Shown here: positions 8,881 to 15,768 of the stretch, in pieces
How the letters are laid out: every line of letters starts with the position of its first letter
How positions within the stretch are numbered: position 1 is the first letter of the stretch
IMG/VR virus record: IMGVR_UViG_3300009163_000086
Location: 1-37,834 of that record
Reading direction: 5' to 3' (one strand)
Length of the DNA: 37,834 bases
Origin: a virus
Translations under genes and position numbers: made by a program
The notes under the pieces: generated by a model
Seen by the model: only the letters and a program-made list of their open reading frames with translations
Told to the model about the DNA's origin: nothing
Database searches by the model: none

Positions 8881-9068
8881 CAAAGAAAAAAATTGAAGCA
8901 ATCGTAAAGACATACTCACGTGCAGCAGTGGCAGCAGTACTTGCCCTGTATCTAGCAGGAGTTACAGAACCAAAGGCTTTGCTATCTGCAGCACTTGCTG
9001 CTGTGGCTGGTCCAGTACTTAAAGCCATTGACCCTAACTCTCCAGAGTTTGGTATTGGCTCTAAATAA
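8877..9068 (+). CDS. Holin-like small membrane protein
   Basis: A 63-residue protein overlapping the endolysin by ATGA. A basic N-terminus (MTKKKIEAIVKTYSR) precedes two hydrophobic segments, about 15-28 (AAVAAVLALYLAGV) and 33-50 (ALLSAALAAVAGPVL), joined by a short polar turn, with a polar tail ending FGIGSK. The size, two-helix hairpin and position beside an endolysin are those of small phage holins. It is the last gene of the rightward late block and is followed by a strong terminator. Holin is inferred from topology and context. Confidence 0.75.
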   Translation: MTKKKIEAIVKTYSRAAVAAVLALYLAGVTEPKALLSAALAAVAGPVLKAIDPNSPEFGIGSK

Positions 9069-9108
9069 TAACCTTTTAAGGGGTCTAGTCGCCCCGTAGA
9101 CAGCAGAT

Positions 9109-9150
9109 AACCCCCGTCCTGGTCTTCCCCATACCAGAGCGGGGGTTTTT
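9109..9150 (+). terminator. Rho-independent terminator after the lysis cassette
   Basis: AACCCCCG (9109-9116) pairs with CGGGGGTT (9140-9147). A nested CTGGT (9119-9123) pairs with ACCAG (9133-9137), and the stem runs into TTTTT (9146-9150). It stands between converging transcripts: plus-strand lysis genes end at 9068 and the minus-strand early operon ends at 9169. The T-run is on the plus strand only, so it mainly stops late transcription, though the GC-rich stem would also form in the leftward RNA. The remainder of the 100-nt gap holds no gene. Confidence 0.9.
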
Positions 9151-9168
9151 CTGTTTTCTAGATGGTTA

Positions 9169-9546
9169 CTAGAAACCTTTTATGCCGTTAAGTATGTCCT
9201 CAATCTTTACTAGATAACCCTTAGATGGATTAGGCGGGATGTTGCAGGCTATAGCCCTGCCTCTAATAGTAACAATAGTCTTAAGTGTTTCAGTAGGTAA
9301 CATCACTACTGCTCCTTCCAATACGAATGCCCAGTACTCAGCCTTTGTGCTTGATAGTCCTGATGGGTACCACTCTTCTTTGTTGTGTGACCAACACACT
9401 GTTTCAATATAAACATTGCCAGTTTCTTTCCATCTTAAGTCAGTTTTTACTTCAATAGTTTTACCACCAGTAAGTAGTTCTTTAACTAGATTCTCTCCGT
9501 CATGACCAACTGATAAATCTATATCAAAGTCAGATAGTTTACTCAT
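9169..9546 (-). CDS. PD-(D/E)XK nuclease-like protein
   Basis: A 125-residue protein, last in the leftward operon. Residues about 16-48 have the order expected of a PD-(D/E)XK fold: DGENLVKELL (Glu18 on the first helix), then KTIEVKTD (Glu32-x-Lys34) and TGNVYIE. The segment SSTKAEYWAFVL and the overall length match small phage nucleases of the resolvase/restriction-like group. It probably cuts branched or host DNA during replication or takeover. It overlaps the end of the WhiB gene by 8 nt, so the two are translated together. Substrate specificity cannot be read from the sequence. Confidence 0.75.
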   Translation of the reverse strand: MSKLSDFDIDLSVGHDGENLVKELLTGGKTIEVKTDLRWKETGNVYIETVCWSHNKEEWYPSGLSSTKAEYWAFVLEGAVVMLPTETLKTIVTIRGRAIACNIPPNPSKGYLVKIEDILNGIKGF

Positions 9547-9817
9547 CTATATTCCATGCGCTGTAGATAGGTGTTGAAATAATACCTAACTTACTGCGCA
9601 TTTGTTGCCTCTCTCTAGGTGTAGTACCTGCCCAGTATCCCATAACACTGTGCCGTAATGCGTAGTTTAAACACTGACTTTTTACTTCACAACCTGCACA
9701 AATTCTTTGTAGTAAATTTTTTTCTTTATATCCTGGCTCATCATCTTCGTTAAACCACAACTCTGTATCTGTTCCTACACATGCTGGTGTTGATTCCCAC
9801 TTAGGGTAATCTGACAT
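9539..9817 (-). CDS. whiB: WhiB-family Fe-S transcriptional regulator
   Basis: A 92-residue protein with the WhiB signature: Cys13, then C40xxC43xxxxxC49 for a [4Fe-4S] cluster, followed by GYWAGTTPRER, the equivalent of the G(V/I)WGG turn that contacts the sigma factor, and then basic residues (RQQMRSKLG). WhiB proteins bind the primary sigma factor of actinobacterial RNA polymerase and redirect promoters; phage versions are thought to manipulate host transcription. A strong AGGAGG site lies 4 nt upstream. The start follows the FmdB-like stop directly. This gene is the clearest evidence of an actinobacterial host. Ala replaces the second Gly of the canonical turn. Confidence 0.93.
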   Translation of the reverse strand: MSDYPKWESTPACVGTDTELWFNEDDEPGYKEKNLLQRICAGCEVKSQCLNYALRHSVMGYWAGTTPRERQQMRSKLGIISTPIYSAWNIDE

Positions 9818-9979
9818 CTATCCTCCTGTTGAGTAGAAACCTGAACCTTTAAATTGTACTGCTGGAGCAGACCATATACGTAGCATTGTGTTACCGCAAG
9901 TGCTACAAGGAGGTGGAATTGGTTCGTCAATTTCAATTACTTCATTGCAACACTGGCATTTAAAATCATATAGTGGCAT
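9818..9979 (-). CDS. FmdB-like zinc ribbon microprotein
   Basis: A 53-residue protein, MPLYDFKCQCC ... PPPCSTCGNTM ... FKGSGFYSTGG. The Cys pairs near residues 8-11 and 25-28 and the terminal GSGFYST motif match the FmdB family (small putative regulatory zinc ribbons; the domain name comes from the fmd operon regulator). The start is coupled by TAATG to the upstream gene and the stop is adjacent to the WhiB ATG, with the WhiB ribosome site inside its last codons. It likely binds zinc and may affect transcription or folding, but the family has no firmly defined biochemical role. Confidence 0.85.
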   Translation of the reverse strand: MPLYDFKCQCCNEVIEIDEPIPPPCSTCGNTMLRIWSAPAVQFKGSGFYSTGG

Positions 9980-10215
9980 TATATATTTAACTCTTTCTTA
10001 ACTTCTTCCCATGGAATAGTTGGTTCAATTACCCACTGACCTTTGGCTATTTGAATTGCCATTGCACACGAGCATATTGCTACTGCTACTTGACAGCAAT
10101 CCATTTGTTCATGGGCTGTTTGTATATCGTTAGCAACCATTTCTCTGGCATCTGCATACCCTTCGAGGTATGACTCTTGTTTCATTATCCGTAATGTTTT
10201 TTCCAATTCAGTCAC
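9979..10215 (-). CDS. Hypothetical early protein with internal Cys residues
   Basis: A protein of 78 residues if it starts at GTG 10215, which overlaps the upstream stop and has a GA-rich site (GGAAGAGGAC) just before it. An in-frame ATG at 10236 would add seven basic residues but has no ribosome site. It is helical: EKTLRIMKQESYLEGYADAR, then a Cys-containing hydrophobic stretch (MDCCQVAVAICSCAMAIQIA) and a charged end. The stretch could be a metal-binding helix or weakly membrane-associated. I do not recognise the family. It lies in the regulator-rich end of the operon between two zinc-ribbon genes. Confidence 0.65.
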   Translation of the reverse strand: MTELEKTLRIMKQESYLEGYADAREMVANDIQTAHEQMDCCQVAVAICSCAMAIQIAKGQWVIEPTIPWEEVKKELNI

Positions 10216-10456
10216 TGTCCTCTTCCTTTGTATCATCTGGATACGGTAGACTTACCATAGAGCCACAACTTGCACACTCACCATCTAGGAAATAAAAACA
10301 TATCTCTTTGTATTCATCAAAGGAAATCAATGCAATAAATACTTCGCAACCGCATACACATGAGTTGCCTATCTTCTGTCCACGCAAGTCCATAGACTTG
10401 CTATAGTCTGTTGGATGCAATAAGTCCCTGATATCTTTTTCATTATCAGTCATCAT
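10208..10456 (-). CDS. Zinc-ribbon-like hypothetical protein
   Basis: An 82-residue acidic protein with CVCGC near residues 33-37 and CASCG near 61-65, two Cys knuckles separated by a beta-rich segment (ALISFDEYKEICFYFLDG). This is the usual geometry of a small zinc ribbon. It starts inside the last codons of the sigma-like gene and overlaps the following gene, so it is part of the same coupled unit. Function unknown; a nucleic-acid or protein-binding adaptor is plausible. Confidence 0.72.
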   Translation of the reverse strand: MMTDNEKDIRDLLHPTDYSKSMDLRGQKIGNSCVCGCEVFIALISFDEYKEICFYFLDGECASCGSMVSLPYPDDTKEEDSD

Positions 10457-11084
10457 TTTTATCAGTATCTACTCTGTCATTCTCAAATGATGGACGATAG
10501 CCACCAAGATTTCTAATTAAAGAACTAATGGCACGCTGTACTTTTTTGCGTGCCCCTTCAGCAGTTGAGCCAATCTCTGCTGCAACTACATCCCACTCAC
10601 AGTTCTCCATTGAAAAGCGTACTTTTAAAATTTTTTGTTTAGCCTCTGATAACTGATAGTAACCTGATGCTATGTCTGACCTAAGTACTAGCCAATTATT
10701 GCCATCTGTTGTTTCACCTTTACCAAACTTAAAGTTAAGGTCTTTAATTTTAGATGGAATCTCATATGATTCTGTAATGATTGAAGGAAGAAATGCTTCT
10801 ATAACAGTTGCGTCATAGTAGTAAAGGTCAAGGAACTCATAGCCAACCACTTTTGCTTTTTCTTTTTCGCAGAAGGTAATGGCTGCATTCCTAAGAGACT
10901 TGGCTATAAGTTTATCTTTATCTTTTTGGTCAAGGTCTGACCACTCTTTATATTTAGATGGGTGAGTAACAAACCACATCCAAAGTATCTGAGATATATC
11001 CTGTGTGTCAAGCATAGGATATTTTTTATGATACTCGGAGGCAATATGAGCAACAACAGACTCATACTCACTTATATAATCCAT
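10446..11084 (-). CDS. Sigma-70-like / HTH RNA polymerase factor
   Basis: A 212-residue protein. Residues 20-80 look like a reduced sigma region 2 (DTQDISQILWMWF, then LIAKSLRNAAITFCEKEK). Residues 142-195 resemble region 4, with a helix-turn-helix (EAKQKILKVRF ... WDVVAAEIGSTAEGARKKVQRAISSLIRNL). Similar genes in actinophages are annotated as sigma factors or HTH DNA-binding proteins. It may direct host RNA polymerase to phage promoters, possibly with the nearby WhiB. An AAGGAATA site precedes the ATG and the upstream gene ends 2 nt before it. Sigma versus simple HTH regulator cannot be settled by eye. Confidence 0.72.
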   Translation of the reverse strand: MDYISEYESVVAHIASEYHKKYPMLDTQDISQILWMWFVTHPSKYKEWSDLDQKDKDKLIAKSLRNAAITFCEKEKAKVVGYEFLDLYYYDATVIEAFLPSIITESYEIPSKIKDLNFKFGKGETTDGNNWLVLRSDIASGYYQLSEAKQKILKVRFSMENCEWDVVAAEIGSTAEGARKKVQRAISSLIRNLGGYRPSFENDRVDTDKNDD

Positions 11085-11085
11085 C

Positions 11086-11376
11086 TTATTCCTTGCTAGG
11101 AATTCCTTCCCACTGTCCGCGTTGTACCAATAGTCCGATTATTGCATAGTTAGCCAGGTCTATTAGCGTATCTTCTACTGTTTCATAGTTGGGCGTGTCG
11201 CCCCTATCTACCAGATGATTTAGTCTGGCTAACTTGTCATGCATTCGAACTCGCAGCCCATTCATTGCCCCTCCAGGAGCATGGGCTATGTTTAATGGGC
11301 CATAGTCAGCATGCTTTTTAAACATAATTGTTAGCAGTTCTTCTGTTATCTGTTCTGCATCTGTATTATTTTTCAT
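11086..11376 (-). CDS. DUF1599 / nucleotide-modification-associated-like protein
   Basis: A 96-residue protein with KKHADYGPLNIAHAPGGAM near 20-38, then RVRMHDKLARLNHLV and an acidic helix with ETVEDTLIDLANYAIIGLL near 65-84. The Asp/Glu-rich helices and the KHxDYGP opening match a small all-alpha family found in phages (DUF1599, linked to nucleotide modification), related in spirit to MazG-like pyrophosphatases. It may act on nucleotides or modified-base precursors during replication. The start overlaps the end of the preceding gene by 11 nt. Confidence 0.75.
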   Translation of the reverse strand: MKNNTDAEQITEELLTIMFKKHADYGPLNIAHAPGGAMNGLRVRMHDKLARLNHLVDRGDTPNYETVEDTLIDLANYAIIGLLVQRGQWEGIPSKE

Positions 11377-11662
11377 TTAATATATCCTTAACTCCACTAT
11401 CAAATTCGTGCATTGCAGTGGCTATAATTACTTCATCAATAATTTCTTTGCCATCGCCTTGGGCTGCTGCAAGGATTACTCCTGCCAGCATAGTTAACAT
11501 ATCTGCTGCTATTTTTGGGTCATCTTGAATCTTCTCATAGATATCTCTCATTGCATTAAGAACATCTAATCCTGTATCATCTGATATAGGTAGTCCTAAA
11601 ATTTTAGGGTTTTCTTTAATATAATCCCATATCTTACTGGATACATTTTCTGATTCGCTCAT
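11366..11662 (-). CDS. Hypothetical helical early protein
   Basis: A 98-residue acidic, helical protein (SSKIWDYIKENPKILGL, then DPKIAADMLTMLAGVILAAA and DEVIIATAMHEF). The hydrophobic ADMLTMLAGVILAAAQ stretch is too polar at its edges to be called a membrane segment with confidence. No Cys motif or known domain is recognised. It overlaps the primase C-terminal frame upstream and the DUF1599-like gene downstream, so it is expressed with the replication genes. Confidence 0.65.
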   Translation of the reverse strand: MSESENVSSKIWDYIKENPKILGLPISDDTGLDVLNAMRDIYEKIQDDPKIAADMLTMLAGVILAAAQGDGKEIIDEVIIATAMHEFDSGVKDILNEK

Positions 11663-12260
11663 TTATAAACTCCGCTCCTTGTTCTAACACAATGCTATTT
11701 ACATCATGACCTTCTGGCATTTGAATAATATTAACATTACCCAACTCTCTACCTACTTTCTTTCCAAACTCTAAGCCTGGTGCATCACCATCTGCAAGAA
11801 CAATAACTGTTTCAAAGTCATCTAATATCTTTGCATAGTATGGTTTCCAGTTGTTAGCACCTGGAATACCTACTGCTGGGTGTCCTGCCTTAGCGACAAC
11901 AGTCATACAATCTATCTCACCTTCGGTAACACATATATAACTGTTGGCTGTTAGTACTGCTTGTGCGTTATACATACTTGTCTTTGCTCCTGGCATACCC
12001 ATGTACTTCGGGTCTTCACCATTCATGCTACGGAATCTGATATCAACTATTCCAGATGGTGTTACATATGGAATAGCAAGTCTTCCTCTGTATTGTTCAT
12101 GACCTGGAAGAGCGTCTTTGACTACTCCTAGATGAAACTGCTGAACTTCTGCGACCAATAAGCCGCGAGTCAGTAGATAGTCCGTTGCTAGGTGTATGTT
12201 TTTTGTATATTCTTGTGTTGCCTGTAGGAGAAATTGCCTCTGCGAATTGGACAGCCTCAC
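11634..12260 (-). CDS. DNA primase, TOPRIM part (frame 2 of a split gene)
   Basis: A 208-residue frame from GTG 12260. From about residue 25 it is clearly primase: TDYLLTRGLLVAEVQQFHLG, HEQYRGRLAIPYVTP, a TOPRIM fold with TEGEID (Glu113) and LADGDAPG (Asp157, Asp159), the catalytic acidic residues. The first 20 residues are out-of-frame translation of the zinc-domain gene. A TOPRIM-only protein could be made from this GTG, which has a strong AAGGAGG site 8 nt upstream. Alternatively one longer primase is made by reading across the frame change near the T6 tract at 12199-12204 (A6 in the message). Together with the zinc domain it synthesises replication primers. Confidence 0.82.
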   Translation of the reverse strand: MRLSNSQRQFLLQATQEYTKNIHLATDYLLTRGLLVAEVQQFHLGVVKDALPGHEQYRGRLAIPYVTPSGIVDIRFRSMNGEDPKYMGMPGAKTSMYNAQAVLTANSYICVTEGEIDCMTVVAKAGHPAVGIPGANNWKPYYAKILDDFETVIVLADGDAPGLEFGKKVGRELGNVNIIQMPEGHDVNSIVLEQGAEFINERIRKCIQ

Positions 12261-12474
12261 GATAGTTGCCTCCTTCCTTATACATAATTAAGTCGTACAC
12301 ATCTCCACTTACTCCACAACCATGACACTTAAATCTTTGCTCATCAAAGTTAATACCTGCTGAAGCATGTCCGTCATCATGGAATAAGCACTTTATCTTA
12401 CGCCAGCCGTGCCCGATTGCTGGCACGCTGGCTCCTAAATATTCTAGGTAAGCAGCAATGCTGTGCTTATCCAT
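12097..12474 (-). CDS. DNA primase, CHC2 zinc-binding part (frame 1 of a split gene)
   Basis: A 125-codon frame. Residues 1-90 form a DnaG-type zinc domain: KIKCLFHDDGHASAGINF and RFKCHGCGVSGDVYDLI give Cys29-x2-His32 and Cys50-x2-Cys53, then GNYREAVQFAEAISPTG. After about residue 90 the frame degenerates to Ser/Arg-rich sequence ending at 12097, while the TOPRIM half continues in the +1 frame. One base fewer in the A6 run (complement of 12199-12204) would fuse the halves into a protein of roughly 280 residues, a normal phage primase length. Possible explanations are a sequencing or assembly error, programmed frameshifting, or a true split into two proteins. Confidence 0.8.
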   Translation of the reverse strand: MDKHSIAAYLEYLGASVPAIGHGWRKIKCLFHDDGHASAGINFDEQRFKCHGCGVSGDVYDLIMYKEGGNYREAVQFAEAISPTGNTRIYKKHTPSNGLSTDSRLIGRRSSAVSSRSSQRRSSRS

Positions 12475-12814
12475 CTACTTTCATTATCCCCTTTATTAGT
12501 TTAATCCATACTGATGCTGGCATGGTGCAGTACCATTCATCTACATTTGATTTGCCTTTGCGTTTGTGTAGAACGGTACCTGTCCATGCTTTATCGTTAT
12601 TTATTTCTACTTCTAGTTCTTTAACCCAAGCGCTGAGGTCTAACTTAACATGGTCTTTGACCTCGATAGTAACGCCATTAACACCGCTTATATCACCTTT
12701 ATCTAACTGTGCTCCTGCTATTCTGCGGTCGGCATATGGATAGCCATTGGCTTTAAGCCACTTAACTACATCTGCTTCTGCTTTACTACCTTTGCGTTTG
12801 GCTGGGTTGCTCAT
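12467..12814 (-). CDS. Holliday-junction-resolvase-like PD-(D/E)XK nuclease
   Basis: A 115-residue protein with KRKGSKAEADVVKWLKANGY near 6-25 (Glu13), DKGDISGV near 38-45 (Asp41) and VTIEVKDH near 48-55 (Glu51-x-Lys53), the ordered acidic and Lys residues of an Hjc-like/PD-(D/E)XK resolvase. It probably resolves branched recombination or replication intermediates before packaging. The TAATG junction with the helicase gene upstream and the 8-nt overlap with the primase downstream place it inside the replication module. Confidence 0.83.
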   Translation of the reverse strand: MSNPAKRKGSKAEADVVKWLKANGYPYADRRIAGAQLDKGDISGVNGVTIEVKDHVKLDLSAWVKELEVEINNDKAWTGTVLHKRKGKSNVDEWYCTMPASVWIKLIKGIMKVDG

Positions 12815-13626
12815 TACATAATACCTTCCTGAGCATATCTAACTGGAACATCATCTAAGTACATAGAGTCTGGATTAAATGAAAGACTAACATAGTTACT
12901 ACCTGTCTGGTCTGCTCTTCCATATCTATTTTTAACTGGTGCTACACATAGGTATGTGTCATCACCCTGTTTCATTTGACCTATTGTCAATACCATTGCT
13001 GGTATCTGATTAACAAGTCCCTGTACTGCTGACCGTGGTTGACAAGGGAATCCTTCGAAGCCTTCCTTTGTATGATGCAACACCAGTACTGCTGCATTAG
13101 TATCGCGTGCAAGATACTTTAGTTCTTTCATTGCTGCACGCATACCTTGAAACTCTTCGTGTCCGTCCATTGCTATATCCATTAAGTTATCTACAACAAT
13201 AAGTGTTGGGCTTCTACCCCATACAGTTTCAAAGGCTGATACTTCATCGTCCAAATCTTTTAGTGTAGGTGTGGATTCAAATGACCAGAAGAGATGATTG
13301 TTTAATTGTAATAATTCGTGTGCTTTCTCTGGTTCACGCTTAAGTAATAGTTCTGCTGCTGTCTGTGTCATGTGACCAGACATTGCAACTAAACGCATTG
13401 CCATTGTGTGTGCATTTGTATCTGCGCTAAAGTAAAGTGTTGGATGTTTAGTCCGTGCTGCAATTGCCAAAGCAATAGATGACTTGCCTGCACCTGGGGT
13501 GCCAGCAATAAGTGTTACCTCTGCTCTGCGTAATATAATTCCAGCCCGTTCAAAAGCCGCAAAAGCGGGTGGCAATGGTTCGCCACCCACTTCTGCTTTG
13601 CTTATAGAGCGTCTTAAAGTTTTCAC
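12814..13626 (-). CDS. Replicative helicase / RecA-fold ATPase (DnaB-like)
   Basis: A 270-residue protein starting at GTG 13626, which overlaps the upstream stop (GTGA). Walker A is GTPGAGKSS (residues 42-50). Walker B is TLIVVDN (Asp146). A LHHTKE segment (184-189) fits the sensor position and QGLVNQIPAMVLTIGQ is a conserved-looking core strand. This is the compact RecA/DnaB ATPase domain common in phage replication modules, without the N-terminal DnaB domain. It likely unwinds DNA at the fork with the adjacent primase. Confidence 0.85.
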   Translation of the reverse strand: MKTLRRSISKAEVGGEPLPPAFAAFERAGIILRRAEVTLIAGTPGAGKSSIALAIAARTKHPTLYFSADTNAHTMAMRLVAMSGHMTQTAAELLLKREPEKAHELLQLNNHLFWSFESTPTLKDLDDEVSAFETVWGRSPTLIVVDNLMDIAMDGHEEFQGMRAAMKELKYLARDTNAAVLVLHHTKEGFEGFPCQPRSAVQGLVNQIPAMVLTIGQMKQGDDTYLCVAPVKNRYGRADQTGSNYVSLSFNPDSMYLDDVPVRYAQEGIM

Positions 13627-14078
13627 TTAACCTGCTCTGGCACGAAGGTGTTCCACTCCATGTCTTTCATCTGAACATATTGATTCTTACACTTATCGAA
13701 TGCACCCTTTGGTGCTGGGCAGAAGTATCCCTTATATGGTTTACCATCTTTGCCCATTCCTTGAATGGCTGTCATCTTTCCATGAGGACAATTGCGTCCG
13801 CCAACTGGTGATTGTGCATACTCTTGTGCTGATACTGATGTGTTACCAATGGTGTCTATTACTGTTCCGCTAAGAGATGCAGCAACTGACTGTGTTGTTA
13901 CTGCTTGTGCTGACGCACCACGAATTGCTGATTCAAGTTCCTGTGCTGCAGAAACTATTGCGTCTAATGCATTACTAACTATGTTGTCTAGTTCTTCTCC
14001 GTGCTCTGCACGAACTGTTACTAAACTACCTGCTGCTGTCTTAACTGTGATACTGATTGGTGCTTCTGCGTGAGACAT
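13623..14078 (-). CDS. Zinc-binding early protein of the replication module
   Basis: A 151-residue protein. The ATG at 14078 is chosen because AAGGAGA lies just upstream; longer in-frame starts run into the nuclease gene. Residues 1-35 are beta-like (ISITVKTAAGSLVTVRAEH), the middle is Ala/Ser-rich helix and linker, and the C-terminus has NCPHGKMTAI ... GYFCPAP ... FDKCKNQ, a Cys/His set likely to bind zinc. Proteins with this CPHG ... CPA end are common beside actinophage nucleases and helicases and some are annotated as DNA-binding. Function not established. Confidence 0.72.
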   Translation of the reverse strand: MSHAEAPISITVKTAAGSLVTVRAEHGEELDNIVSNALDAIVSAAQELESAIRGASAQAVTTQSVAASLSGTVIDTIGNTSVSAQEYAQSPVGGRNCPHGKMTAIQGMGKDGKPYKGYFCPAPKGAFDKCKNQYVQMKDMEWNTFVPEQVK

Positions 14079-14086
14079 GTCTCTCC

Positions 14087-14854
14087 TTATTCGAATGGAG
14101 TAGCAAGACCTTTCTGGTCTCGCCATTTTCTTACCTTCATTGCAAACTCTACACCTTTCCAACCCTCTTTGATATTTACAAAGACTAACTTGCAGTTACC
14201 TGTTCCTGCTGGTAGATGTATGATGATTGCTTTTTCTTTATTGATATCGCCCCATGTTCCACGGGTTGCGGTATCAGGGAAATACGGCAACCCGTTTGCA
14301 TAGATTGCCAACTGCATTGCTATGTTATGAGGATGGTCTATCCGACCTGTCTTCAAATCAGCAATGAATCGTTCTCCCTTATACTCAACAACTCTATCTG
14401 GAGTTCCTGCTATCTTATACTTGTCTAAGACAGAAAACTGTTCGATAAATAAATTGCTGAGAATACTAGTTGTTTGTGCATATGCTTCGATGTCTGGTAA
14501 GTATTGTTCTGGTACTGCACCTAACTCTTGACCTAAGTCTAAGCGTTCTGTGAATGCATGTATAGCAGTACCAATGTTGGCTGCTTTACTAGCACCTGCT
14601 ACTTCCATTGCTTCTTCAATGTAACCATTGATTGCTAACTTGTCATCACCTGCTGCAGTAATTGCTAACAATAAATCAGGGCGTGTACTTAATCCCATTG
14701 CAGCCATACGCATTTTCCATGCAACCAATGCTGATGCATCATCTAAACTATTTGCAATAGTAGTAGCCCGCGTATAAGCAATTGGTTTTTTACCTTTAGG
14801 TGGCACAACCATTGGTCTGCCATATCTATCTCTATCTATATCAACTGCTGACAT
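14087..14854 (-). CDS. Cas4/RecB-like PD-(D/E)XK exonuclease
   Basis: A 255-residue protein with the RecB-nuclease motifs in order: NIGTAIHAFTE (His99), YKIAGTPDRVVEYKG (Asp153), RFIADLKTG (Asp166-x-Lys168) and AMQLAIYANG (QxxxY, 181-185). Cys residues of the Cas4 iron-sulfur cluster are not seen. Phage members of this family are exonucleases of the recombination/replication module. A GGAGAC site precedes the ATG. The 210-nt region upstream contains three hairpins and no gene, so this may be the first gene of a separately controlled replication sub-operon. Confidence 0.85.
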   Translation of the reverse strand: MSAVDIDRDRYGRPMVVPPKGKKPIAYTRATTIANSLDDASALVAWKMRMAAMGLSTRPDLLLAITAAGDDKLAINGYIEEAMEVAGASKAANIGTAIHAFTERLDLGQELGAVPEQYLPDIEAYAQTTSILSNLFIEQFSVLDKYKIAGTPDRVVEYKGERFIADLKTGRIDHPHNIAMQLAIYANGLPYFPDTATRGTWGDINKEKAIIIHLPAGTGNCKLVFVNIKEGWKGVEFAMKVRKWRDQKGLATPFE

Positions 14855-14876
14855 ATTAATCCCGTCTCCTATTAGT

Positions 14877-15039
14877 GAAGCAGGCTAAGAAAGGAGACAA
14901 GAAAATCTCAGCCTGCTTCAGCGTCAACAGTATAGCAGACTCTTAATGTCTGCAACTGTATGTGCCCCGTGTTCGCAAGTGGCGGGGCAACCCACTTAGG
15001 TGACTGTATGAATAGAAATCCACGAAAGATTCATACAGT
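14877..15039. repeat. Three tandem hairpins in a 210-nt intergenic region
   Basis: The gap 14855-15064 has no gene but carries three inverted repeats. First, GAAGCAGGCT (14877-14886) with AGCCTGCTTC (14910-14919), extendable to 14 nt with one mismatch. Second, TGCCCCG (14963-14969) with CGGGGCA (14983-14989). Third, ACTGTATGAAT (15003-15013) with ATTCATACAGT (15029-15039). Loops are 23 (or 15), 13 and 15 nt. None is followed by a T-run on the minus strand, so they are not simple terminators. A structured leader or small RNA, a processing site, or a replication-origin element are possibilities. Confidence 0.7.
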
Positions 15040-15064
15040 TGCGCATCTCTCCGTCCCGAGAGAA

Positions 15065-15490
15065 TTACTCTGCGGTTATACTCTGCACCTGAATGTCATC
15101 AATCCAGATTTCTCCATCAATTGATTGAAGTTCTACATTGATATCATCACGAACCATATCTTCTACTTCTTCTTTGTTAGCAGCCTCAATACCACTAACA
15201 TTTACATAGATACGCACTGATGCTGACCAAGTACGTTTAAGTTCATCTGCTCCAATAACACGAAGCATGTCATTAATTTCTTCAACAGATGTAGTAATCT
15301 CCTCGTCTCCAGGTGAGTACTGACTATTAAAGAATTCATATACTGTTCCGCGTATGTCAATTACTTGACGACTAGATTGTTGACTGCGTTCTTTAGCATC
15401 ATTTAAATCGCTAATAAAGCGTAGTACTTCTGTTTCTGTATATGTTATTACCTCATTTGTATGAGGATTAGTTACTGAAATTGTATTCAC
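15065..15490 (-). CDS. Hypothetical acidic early protein
   Basis: A 141-residue protein starting at GTG 15490, whose bases overlap the upstream stop (GTGA) and which has GGAG 10 nt before it; longer in-frame starts lie within the upstream gene. It reads MNTISVTNPHTNEVITYTET, then a coiled helix (FISDLNDAKERSQQSSRQVI), acidic segments and an alternating beta end (SVRIYVNVSG ... EIWIDDIQVQSITAE). No recognisable domain or Cys motif. It is expressed with the DUF932 gene group. Confidence 0.68.
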   Translation of the reverse strand: MNTISVTNPHTNEVITYTETEVLRFISDLNDAKERSQQSSRQVIDIRGTVYEFFNSQYSPGDEEITTSVEEINDMLRVIGADELKRTWSASVRIYVNVSGIEAANKEEVEDMVRDDINVELQSIDGEIWIDDIQVQSITAE

Positions 15491-15768
15491 TGTTCTTCGT
15501 CTCCTTCTGAATAGAGCCATGCTTCTAGGTGGTGTCCTTCTACTATGGCGCGGGCTGACGCATAACTCTGACCGCGCCACACCACACCTTCTGGTAGTTT
15601 AATTAGTTTATCATACTCTTGTTCATCACATGCATAGATAGCATCTATACATGGTTGCACCATACTGATTGGTACTGGTGGGTAATGATTGTTAGTTAGA
15701 TGGATAGCCATCTGTTGTTGGATACTGATTGTTGCTTCGGTTAAATCTCTTGCCATGTTGTATCCCAT
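15487..15768 (-). CDS. Hypothetical early protein
   Basis: A 93-residue protein coupled by TAATG to the DUF932 gene upstream and by GTGA to the gene downstream. It has ATISIQQQMAIHLTNNHYPP near 13-32, PCIDAIYACDEQEYDKLI near 39-56 and an acidic C-terminus (LYSEGDEEQ). Two cysteines occur but not as a zinc motif. Family not recognised; tight coupling on both sides is the main evidence that it is real. Confidence 0.68.
   Translation of the reverse strand: MGYNMARDLTEATISIQQQMAIHLTNNHYPPVPISMVQPCIDAIYACDEQEYDKLIKLPEGVVWRGQSYASARAIVEGHHLEAWLYSEGDEEQ

Noticed and set aside
9080-9095. GGGG...CCCC hairpin as a second terminator after the holin-like gene
   Set aside because: Only a 4-bp stem with an 8-nt loop and no T-run; the stem at 9109-9147 is the convincing one.
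10216-10236. ATG at 10236 as start of the gene ending at 9979
   Set aside because: No ribosome site precedes it, while GTG at 10215 has a GA-rich site and overlaps the upstream stop, as most neighbours do; kept only as an alternative.
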